Shown one piece after another: positions 48,088 to 58,700 of a DNA stretch of 64,000 nt. The DNA is taken from assembly GCF_003073045.1 (NCBI RefSeq), contig NC_037591.1, positions 44,953,403 to 45,017,402 on the forward strand, in the 5' to 3' direction. Every line of letters starts with the position of its first letter. The first letter of the stretch is position 1. Position numbers and translations under genes: made by a program. The notes below the pieces were generated by a model, which had not been told where the DNA came from, ran no database searches, and saw only the letters and a program-made list of their open reading frames with translations. This DNA comes from Pomacea canaliculata (Eukaryota > Mollusca > Gastropoda > Architaenioglossa > Ampullariidae).

Positions 48088-51000
48088 TTAGTCCTTGAAG
48101 TACTCCTCTTCAATATGCTTACAGAAGTTGGTGAGATTCGAGAACTGCTGAATGATGTCTGCAAACTGCCCGACTGGTAGTTCAGTAGTGATAAGAGTGT
48201 AAAGATGACCAAAGACTAATGCATCCAGTTCTGTGGGCCTGGAAATTTCATCACAACACTTAAAGTACCACACAAGCAGTGGTCTAACTCACAATAAAGT
48301 CTGAAGCCTGTCGCCCCCTGTAATCAGGTGGGCAGGTAATCAGGTAATCAGATAGTTTACCCTCCCCAGCCCCATGAGCCTGATATTCTGTAGTTGGATC
48401 AAAGCTAAAGCATTAAAAACTTGAGTGTGGTAATTAACTACAAAATGTCTAAAGCTTTAAAACTCTGCAGCTCACACTAACAGCGATAAAACTATTTTTC
48501 AAAGACAAATGTACAAACATAAGAAGAAAAAACACTCCCCTACTTGTTTATGGTTCAGAGGTCCACGCTTATCTACTGAGTAAAAAAAAAGTTTTCTCAA
48601 CTTTACATGTTCCCCGTCTAACACACAAATACATGTTTGAGTAGACTGTAAATATTCTCATTTTATCCTGCATGCATAAAAAAGTAAATATATGTGAGAT
48701 GTCTTCCAAACCTGAGTAAGTGTCTAGGCAATGGAAGTGACAGATGGGTTAAGACTGAAGAACACAAACAGCACAACTCACTTATCTCCAAAAAAGTACT
48801 GCTGCTGATCAAGTCGCTCTGACAGAGCCTGGCAACAGATTCTGACTTCTTCACACACCTGGTACAGATAAACACAATTTATTTCCAGGCTTTCATTCAT
48901 CCATTACAACAGAAAATAATGTATGTGGAATTTTGCATGAAAGAAGTCTAACATTTTAAAGGCATCTTTTTCCACTTTGATTTTCTATTTCAACTGGTGT
49001 TCTATTAAGTTTACAGTAAAGAGATCTTTGCATTCATGTTTCACATTCTGCTCACTTATTTTTTTTAACTGGTGTTTCTCTTCAACTCAGCTGAGGGTAG
49101 ATAAAAATCTCAGTTGTTACGATGTCCCTTTACTAAAGTGTTTTATAAATATCCATTATTATTAGTATTATTAATATTTTTGTAAAGAGCTTTGAGTCTG
49201 CCTTTGATGGTCAGGTAAAGTATTATATAAATCTCACTTACTGTTATTATTAAAGCTAGGCTGAGGGTAGATTAAAGTCCCACACTTGTAATGGCATTCC
49301 TTTTATCAGGTGACTGCAAAGTTTGACGTTTGGTTTTGTAGGATTTTCAGTACTTATTATGACCTAGATAAATGTTTAGTTTTCTGATACATGGTACTTA
49401 TGATGAAGCTGACCTGTTTCATGTTCTTGTCCTTCCAGCCATTGCTGCTAAGACGAGCACGGACTTCTGATTGTTTGCGCAATGGCAAGATCCAGTTCAG
49501 TGGCCATGGATAGGGGCAACCATAACGTGGTCTTGTTACCTGGAATGATACCAATATGTAACAAAGTGCTGTGATCTAAGAATATTGGATGCATACAAGT
49601 GTTACCTGAAATAATACACGTATGTAACAGAGTGCTGTGATTGAGGAATATTAGATGCATACAAGTGCTAGACATTCAAAGCAGTAAAAATATCTTTAAA
49701 AAATTAAAATGCAAAAATAGCAACTTTAAAGTCTTTTTATTAAAATAATTCTCTCTTTCAAGAAAGCTCCAAGCAAAGAACAAAGATACATGAAAAGATG
49801 TAGGAAACAAATCTAAAGCAGCACGATACAAGGCAGCACAATAGACAGGACATAAGGACATGATTCAAAGTATGCATGATGGACAGGACATGATACAGAG
49901 CATGCACAATGGACTGAATATGATATAAAGCATGCATGATGGATAGCACATAAAGACTGGAGATGATCTAGCCAACTACAGAAGGCATTCACAGAAGAAA
50001 GTTGAACAGGTGATATGTTATGAACAGATACTAGGATCCAAAATGACCAAAGCTATTGCCTTTTATGCTACTAGATAATCAAAACTCTTTGCATGACTAA
50101 CATGTGAACTATTTTTCGCCAGATTTCAACCAGACAGCTCTCGTTAAAATATGCCTGAAAATGCATCAATCTTCTGAAAATTACACAGCTATCTATGTGC
50201 TTTCAGAAGGTCTCTAGTTATTTCACATTCCATACTTTATCAATATCAAAAGAGAAGCTGTCAAACCTTCTGCTTATTTTAACCTAAAATTAATATTTTC
50301 CTCATCCTTTTGGCAAGTAAAGCACAGGTGTACATTATCTTGGAAAAAAAACAACAACTTTTAAAATAAATTCAATATTCTGTCTGGCTCTTTTGATGAT
50401 TTTCTGTTTGCAATTAAAGCTATAACAACAAAAACAACGATAATAATAAATGCATGATTTATATAGTGCATGATCGTGCTCATGATGGTGCTTGAGACAA
50501 AAACAAGACATGGACAATATACCCAAAATAGAAGGATGAACAAGTACTGACAAGTAACAAAGATAAACACTGAAAATGCAAAAGAGGAATCGGGTAACAA
50601 AAAGTAATGATTGGGAGTTATGTGAATCTGCTGAGGGAGACAAATAGACAGAGTAGTCATATACAGGTAGTCTAAACATAATTTAGATTGAACAACATAA
50701 ATAAAACTAGTCAGATAGCCTCCCTTCTCGTCAAAAAAAAAAAAAAAAAAATTATAGACTGAAGAATACAAATAAGTCTGAAAGATTTCCTTCTCCTAAA
50801 AATAAATAGAGAGACCTGCACCAAATAGAAAGCTTCATCAGTTGGCCAGTCATTAACAAACTCATATGCTTACCTCTGATGATACTGTTTCATCCAACCA
50901 TGCCAAATAAAGCTGAAACAAACATGATTTATGAAAATATAGTTGATACTAATAAATCTTGACCTTTCACAATTTCTGGTTATACCAAGTTAACCTTTTG

Positions 51001-54000
51001 ATCAGCTTCACAAACAACCATGCTGTTCCACCATGATGAACACCTCCTAAAGTCATATCCCTTTTATTCCATCCCTATTGAATCTTCAGTCTAGGGGGCG
51101 CTACTCTGTAGCCTGACCCTGGCTAACCTTCGTTGATGCACTGGATGAAGTTCATGTGTATGTGTGAGAGGGCTTAGGTGTGTGTGCCTGTTAAATGTCA
51201 TGATATGGGTGTGTGTGTGTTTTTATATATATGTATTATGTTATGTTCACATGTATAAATTATTTTGTGAGCAAAAGAAAAATTTCTGTTCTGGATTATA
51301 TTTATGCCTAGTAGAGACAATAAAGATTGATTGATTGAACATACTAAGGATGTAAAAATAAATCCTGGATTCTGCATTTAGTCTACAGTGGAAATATCCA
51401 TCAAACTCTGAATAGCAATCTGATTTAAAAAAAAATCTATATAATACAAATGAGTGTTGTTTTAGCTGGGTCAAGTACGATGATCATTTTACGATGAATG
51501 TACATGGCTACAACCTTCAGGATGCTGAAGATATAAGAAATCCGTCATGTTGGATGTTTTGGCTACTATATCCAGTGTCTGTGTGACTGGCCCAAAATGT
51601 GAGAAGTTATTAGTTGTGAACAGAAAAAGTAATGTCATTGAGTTAATTAGAAATTACCTCTGCATTGACAAGGATGTTGTCAATCATAGCCATGTAAGCC
51701 CTCATCTCTGACCTCTCTATGTCTGACAGGTGTGAGGTCAGGGCAAAACCCTGCAATAGACCACAATTAACAATAGGACATGATATAACTCTGCAATAGA
51801 CAATCAACAATAGGACATGATGTTCAGCAGCTAAAAAAATGAGTATTTTGATTCAATAACAAATAAAATTTATGTTTGTCAAACTATGTTTTTGAGTAAT
51901 AGCAAAAATACCCTGGACATGAAGTGTGATTTGCTTACAGCCAAGCAGACAAATGTTTTTTTCTAAAAACAATTTATGTGCCAAACAGACCTACTGCTAA
52001 AGCATACATTGTAGACAGTGCAATTTCAGATCCATAATGATTACTGTCATTGACTATGTAGACAGTGCAATTTCACATCCCTAATGGTTACTGTCATTAA
52101 CAATATCGATCGAAAAACAGATGAATAGAACAACAAACTAATGATTAATACCTACCTTAGCATTGACAAATGCAATTATGGGGTCTAACTCAGAAACCAG
52201 AAATGCCCCAACATGAATAAAAGGAACTTTACCTATCAAAAATTAAAAAATACAAAAGTGAGGTAAAAATTAAAACTGTTGAAATAAAGTCTTATATCAG
52301 CTTGTGAATTAAAAATGTACTTCCAAGCATCAGTAGGTTAATTATAAAAAGTGCTGCCAAACATCAGCTGGTTAATTATAAGCTGGCTGATGCTTTTACC
52401 TTCTGATGACATCTCACTGTCAAGGGATGAGTGGTTGAGGTTTATTGTTAATCAAACATAAAAGAGCACAGTGAGATATCTGGACACATTTTGTTCATAA
52501 TTCCGTGCAAAAATCCTGTTTATAAAACTTTTAGCTTAATTAACTTGAAATTTCTAAAAGATTTCATCTTTTATTGCAACACAGCTGTCCATGTAAGTGG
52601 TGTACAACTCTCATATGACTTTCTCTTTAATCAATGAAATGTGGTGTTTCACTTAACCTGACGGTGACATCTCCTCAGCATTTGTCTTCAGCTCTACCTG
52701 AAAGTTCAGCCCACACATGTAGAGGAATGCTTTTACACTCAGGCAGTTGGCACTGTCAGGAAATGTGATCTGCTCAGCTGTACAAAGTCATTTAAAACTG
52801 CCAGGAATTCTCATCTGCTCAAATGGTCTGAAAGTCATTCTAATTCTAAACAGTTGCTTTAAAAAACAAAAAAAAAACAAAAAACAACGGGCATTCTCCC
52901 TTTGTGCTGCTAAGCAGTGGAACTCTCTTCCAAATTATGTTCACCTCTCGGACTCCAAGGCTACATTCATACGCTTTCTGAAAACATATTTTTTCACAAA
53001 GTACTATCCTTAAATTACTATTCTCAACTCCCTGGCAATACTGTCTGTCATGTTAACAATCATGTAATGACTCCATCTGACACTGTACATACCTTCATCC
53101 ATTGCTTTACATTCTATTCTTGTACCTCATCTTTCAGTTGTTCAGAGAGCCTATATGTACTCCACTGTCTACTGGATGATATCTTTCATTTATCATTAAT
53201 GGTCAGCGCAGAGAGTGCGCTCTATCTTGGTTGCGATGCTGTGCGTTACAAGTTCACATTATTATTATATAAATGACTCAGCTTTTTGTCCTTATGGACA
53301 GGTATAAATACCCCATTTCATGTAAAACAAAAAGATGCTACTACAGTTACTAAAGTATTTGAAGACAATCTCAGCATGGATGAAAAAAGCATAAGTATCA
53401 TTAAAAAGTGCAATCATATAAACCTCACCTTGATATTGTTGATAAAGGGTCACACCATCCGGCCATGGCTCAGCTGCTGTACAGTAAAGGGAATAGTATA
53501 TCGAGTTAAAGAAAACTGTAAATCATGAACACAAAGTGGAAACATACAAATATATATGTCCATATATAAATATAAGGCTGAAAAATATCACCGACAAACA
53601 GACTGGTAGATGTCATAGCAATAAATGTAGGCAGATGTAGATGAAGATGTAGGCAACATTCATTATTTTCCAGTAAAAACAAAAACAACCAAACAAACAG
53701 AATTTGTACCTAGGTGCCTTAAAAATCATGTGACCATTAAAAAGCCGGTAGAATCCCTCTTTCTACATATATATATATCGAAGCACTATTACTAAATCCT
53801 ATTTTATAACAGTGGACAGATTAATGATGCATGTTTATAATGTATTCTTATTATTATTTAAACTGAGCTGTCGGTGGTAAATACATAAGATCTGGTGGAC
53901 TCTACGCTGATGCAACGTAAGTGGTTATACATATGTATAAATATTAATAAGCTCAAAGTTGTGTTTATCGAAGGGATATGATACATGTTTCCAAGGCCGT

Positions 54001-54189
54001 AAAGGGTAAGGTTAAACTTTTGATTTTAACTTTTTATTTTCAAACTCATCCTCTTCCACTCCACGCATGTTAAGTTACTGCGTATAAACAAATGTGAAAC
54101 AGATAGAAACTTTTACAAGCAGTTGCTTTCTAACTGTACTTGCCCCCAAGTTCTGCTCGAAACTCGTCCACAACTAACGGCGAAGCCAT
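48088..54189 (-). CDS. MTX2: Metaxin-2
   Basis: GST-fold protein of the mitochondrial outer membrane, part of the metaxin/SAM50 complex for beta-barrel assembly. Nine minus-strand exons: 54189-54140, 53476-53429, 52777-52658, 52232-52156, 51750-51658, 50912-50874, 49539-49414, 48858-48782 and 48238-48088. Joined they give [75 protein letters not shown]-like [65 protein letters not shown] and [20 protein letters not shown], ending EEEYFKD. The product is about 259 residues (human about 263). All exons except the first join in phase. Exon 1 ([16 protein letters not shown], donor at 54139) is one base out; a run of five G at 54141-54147 is the likely place. A MITE-like repeat begins 20 bp upstream of the start codon. 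Confidence 0.95.
49165..49258 (+). mobile_element. L2-like LINE/SINE 3' tail
   Basis: gtaaagagctttgagtctgc then aaagtattatataaatctca and a tta-rich microsatellite match the conserved 3' end of L2-type elements. Located in an MTX2 intron, opposite in orientation. Confidence 0.6.
49670..50873. other. MTX2 intron, non-coding
   Basis: A degenerate tandem repeat at 49850-49960 (units with gacatgat, acaaagcatgcatgatggac) and poly-A at 50737-50750. No exon seen. Confidence 0.5.
52880..53275 (+). mobile_element. L2-like LINE 3' end with RT C-terminus
   Basis: Coding end reads [18 protein letters not shown] then [15 protein letters not shown] and a stop, the conserved C-terminal tail of L2/CR1-like reverse transcriptases. 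A 3' UTR follows, with tccatctgacactgtacata and an attattattatat tail. The same family occurs at 32075-32410 and, expanded, at 58820-60000. It lies between MTX2 exons 2 and 3. Confidence 0.85.
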
Positions 54190-54208
54190 TTGACCACGAC
54201 GTGTATAA

Positions 54209-54368
54209 GTGGACTGCTGTCTGTCTACCGAGACCAACGCTTAGCCTCTTGCCAAGTTCTCCGCCATTAGTCTCGGCGAGCCTACACAATGAATGTGACT
54301 AAACCGGAAGCTTTGTATAAGCATGACTCGTTTTAGTGGTGTCTGCAGTCCACTAGTCCAGCAGTCCA
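54209..54368. mobile_element. Unnamed MITE-like repeat, copy 2, in MTX2 5' flank
   Basis: Related to 35616-35832. Starts gtggactgctgtctgtctac, with ccgagac / gtctcgg stem halves and gttctccgccattagtctcg, and ends gcagtccac followed by a second gcagtcca. It begins about 20 bp upstream of the MTX2 ATG and so must form its 5' UTR or core promoter. Confidence 0.6.
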
Positions 54369-55045
54369 ATAATACAAGTTCATAATGTGACCTTATGACC
54401 TTCACACAATCATTTCCGGTAACCCTATGGAAAAGCACAGCAGATCAGTATCTGCTCAAAGACTCATGACATATAAAAGGGATGTATAACCGAGTACACC
54501 GACACTTCTACATGTATCGGGTCCTCTCAACGTTTTTATTTTGGATCCTACCAGGATAGAATAAATTTTTGCAAATGAAGTGGAATCAACACAGCGCGAT
54601 TATTCAAGGGTCCACCGATGGCGGGTTACTGTTTCGGTGGACTCATAAATTGAAACCAAAAATATATATAATAAGCATAGAAATAAATAAATTTAAAACA
54701 AGCAACAAACAACAATGAGTTACTGAATCATGCCGGCAAGAGGCATAAAGGCACGGATCTTTATAATTGTGCGCCCTCGGGAATGTCCGTGTGAAAGAGC
54801 AGACGACAGAGTCGCTTAGGCTAAGTGATAAACTTTCTTGTTTTCTGCTTCGCTGTACAACACATTACGCCACTAAATATCACGTCGACATTGACATTGT
54901 CATCTGGATTCTCAGTGCTATGAAGTCGTTGCTATCTTGATATTACTGCCGTTTCTTTTTAATTGCAGGGAGGGGGATGTGAGGAAAAGTTAAAAATAGC
55001 TGATGTGCTATTGGTCCGATATATTTAGCAGCAGCATCAAGGGGT
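54369..55045. other. Intergenic between MTX2 and RhoBTB-like genes
   Basis: Head-to-head intergenic DNA with no ORF or repeat recognised. Confidence 0.35.
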
Positions 55046-55054
55046 TATAAATAG
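55046..55054 (+). promoter_or_regulatory. TATA-box candidate for the RhoBTB-like gene
   Basis: tataaatag at 55046 lies about 30 bp upstream of a possible start site near 55078. The following sequence has a good donor (accag/gtacgc) at 55239, so a 5' UTR exon of about 160 bp could splice to the coding exon at 55800. Inferred, no transcript evidence. Confidence 0.35.
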
Positions 55055-55799
55055 AAGGGTAGGCCCCTGTACTGTCTCTAAGGACGCAGGGGATTTCTCG
55101 GGACTAGAATCGTGTTTTCACTGGTGTGTTCTTTATTTCAACTCAAGACGGCAATGTCAATGGTGTATTCACTGGTGTATTCTCACCGTTAGAGGTCTTC
55201 ACAAGACGAGAATTAAATGCCCGAAACATCAGTGACCAGGTACGCACAGCAATAGAGTTATACTGGTCGTTGTTTTCGATCATTTCACAAATTATATATA
55301 TATATGCGATCCTTAGATCATTGTTTGGTATACTATGAATACTTTATACACTATACAGTTAATGCATTTTGTGATCAATGTTTTAATTAGTGCTACTACC
55401 ATTAAAAACAATTTTTCGTATCGCTTGATCTGACTGATCCGTGTAGTGACGTATACGTAGTACATACTGTATATCTATATGCTGTCTTTTCTCATTGAAT
55501 AAATAAATCAATCAGGTCTTTAAGTTTCAGGTTTGAATTATCATTAGTAGATACACTTGGACATTGGCAGAGTACAAGTGGATCATGGACACTATCTAAT
55601 AACATCAACGTACATCACTGTACAGGTAGAAGACGTGTGGACCACACCCCTATAGGTAACAAACAGCACGTGTCATCAACACATCAGGGTTAACACAGAC
55701 TGAGATCCAAAGGGTGCCACAGTCAGCCAAGGCTTTGTGGAGCAGATCACGGGTCTGTTAGCCCGCTGTGACAGCTAGCGACTATAGCACGGCCACATC

Positions 55800-58700
55800 A
55801 TGCAGCACATTAAGCTGGTCATCGTGGTGATGTGGCGTGGGTAAGATTGCCTGCTTATTACTTACACTACCCATGGCTTCCCAAGCGAATATGTGCCTAC
55901 AGTCTTCGATAACTACAGCTGTAATATCATTGTGGACAGCAAGCCCGTCAACATCGCCTTCTGGGACACTGCCGGCCAGGTGAGCCACACACACTCACAC
56001 ACGATACAGCATTGTGAAGACATGTGACACCCATAAATACGTGGTGGTGACAACGACACCTCCCATAGATATGTGGTGGTGACAGGCAGTTAAGCCACAG
56101 CACTACCTTTTGCTGTAAATATCATTAATCAATTATAGAACGCTGGCAATGAACGTAAAAGTATAAAATGATTTCGAATAGTTACCTGTTTATACACTTT
56201 CCTGTCAATACTGTGCAGAATTCGGACTGCATTTTGTATTCATAGAAGACACGACTGGACAGGCCGCTCTAAAGCATGGCATAGAACATTTATTCATTCT
56301 GCATCACAAGTTTTTGATAACAGCGACTTAATAATTAATTCCGACCTTGCGCCAACACTTACTACAGGAGGACTACGATCGGTTGCGTCCCTTGTCCTAT
56401 CCTGGGACTGACATTTTTCTCCTGGCCTTCTCCATCGACAACCCTGCCTCCCTGAGAAACATCGAGGAGAAGTGGTATCCTGAGACCACTCATCATTGTC
56501 CTGCTGTTCCCAAACTGCTTGTGGGTTGTAAAGGAGGTAAGAGATGAAGATTGTAACCCTGACTGTCGTTTTTTTTTTCGTACTGACCTGCAGATGGTCA
56601 GGTCAGCCTCATGCATGTACATGAAAACGTCATCGTGTGACATAATGTGTCATCGTGTGTCATCGTGAGTCATGCACAACCACATCGGGGACTCCTTTCC
56701 CACCCATCAGACAGGCTTTCATAAGGCTTGGACCAACAAATGGAGGATAAACAAGTCGGGTCGATCTTTAGTCGTTCACACACTCACATCTAAGCCTAGC
56801 ATTTTCTGATTGCCACACTTATCCTCTCGAAAACAAAGTACTCAGATATGTACATACAGTACATATCTATAAAGTACATATCACTAGTCCACAAAACAGA
56901 TTTTCAACATGCATCCCTTGGTGGCATGCTGGCTGACTAGTTATCCGTTCACACAATCTTTTACAACCTCAGTTCTCTCATTTGGTGTCTGGGGATCGAC
57001 AACCTACAGAACAAGCTTGGTAATCCATCTCTATCAATCCAGGTCCTTTTGGAATTTAGTTGTCAGGGTTAGGGTTAGCAACATAGTTGACAGGGTTAGG
57101 TTTAGGGTCAGGGTCGGGGTCAGGGTTAGCAACATAGTTGACAGGGTTAGGGTCAGGGTCAGGGTTAGGAACATAGTTGACAGGGTCAGGGTTAGGAACG
57201 TAGCTGTCAGGGGTAGCGTTAGGGTCAGGGTCAGGGTTAGGAACATACATGTCAATCCTCAAAGCAGGCAACAGTGTGGGCAACTCTGGCGTCTCTAGGG
57301 ATCGACGACCTGTAACCTATACACTGCCTGTCTCCGCCTGCCTTTGCCGATACCAAGGGTTAGGGTTAGGCTACAACATTTAATTAGCTCATTAGTTCAT
57401 TCATTTAGCAGACATGACCCCATGTCCCATGACCTAGTCCAACTTTACAAAACTCGCTCATTTAGCTAAGGCTATCACTTCACTTCTCAGATGAACTTTG
57501 GGTTGTATTTAAATATTGTCTGTAATTTGTGACAGGTGTACGTTTGTTGTACACACACAAACAGTAATGGATGCTACAGAAGCTGTATACCCAACTTATG
57601 TATGTAGATCTGCGTGAGCGAGCGGGAGCGGACGCAAAGCTTCACGTGACCTACAAGGATGCGAGGGCTGTGGGGAGAACTTTGGGCATGCAGTACTTGG
57701 AGACAAGTTCCCTCTTGCAGACAGGACTCACAGAACTTTTTAACTATGCGGTATGTACAAAGCATTCTTTACACAGCTATATACACTATACACTCGTCCT
57801 CTGCTAGAGTGTGTAGTATGTAGACAATATGTAGTACGTAGACAATATACACTCGTCTCTGCTTGTGTGTAGTATGTAGATATTATACATTCGTCTCTGT
57901 TTGTGTGTAGTATGTAGACAATATACACTCGTCTCTGCTTGTGTGTAGTATGTAGACAATATACACTCGTCCTCTACTTGTGTGTGTAGTATGTAGATAT
58001 TATACACTCGTCTCTGCTAGAGTATGTAGTATGTAGATATTATACACTCGTCTCTGCTAGAGTGTGTAGTATGTAGACAATATGTAGTATGTAGACACTA
58101 TACACTCGTCCTCTACTTGTGTGTAGTATGTAGACAATATGTAGTATGTAGACACTATACACTCGTCCTCTACTTGTGTGTGTAGTATGTAGATATTATA
58201 CACTCGTCTCTGCTAGAGTATGTAGTATGTAGATATTATACACTCGTCTCTGCTAGAGTATGTAGTATGTAGATATTATACACTCGTCTCTGCTAGAGTG
58301 TGCAGTATGTAGACAATATGCATTCGTCTCTGCTTGTATGTAGTATGTAGACAATATACACTCGTCCTCTACTTGTGTGTGTAGTATGTAGATATTATAC
58401 ACTCGTCTCTGCTAGAGTATGTAGTATGTAGATATTATACACTCGTCTCTGCTAGAGTATGTAGTATGTAGATATTATACACTCGTCTCTGCTAGAGTGT
58501 GTAGACAATATGTAGACAATATGTAGTATGTAGACACTATACACTCGTCCTCTACTTGTGTGTGTAGTATGTAGATAATATACACTCGTCTTCTACCCTC
58601 TTCATCTTAAGCATTTGAACTTCCTGAGCTGCTTTCGACGCCATCTACCAAAATACATTCAAGAAATTTAGATGAAGCCTCTAGAGAGACCTCCTAACTC

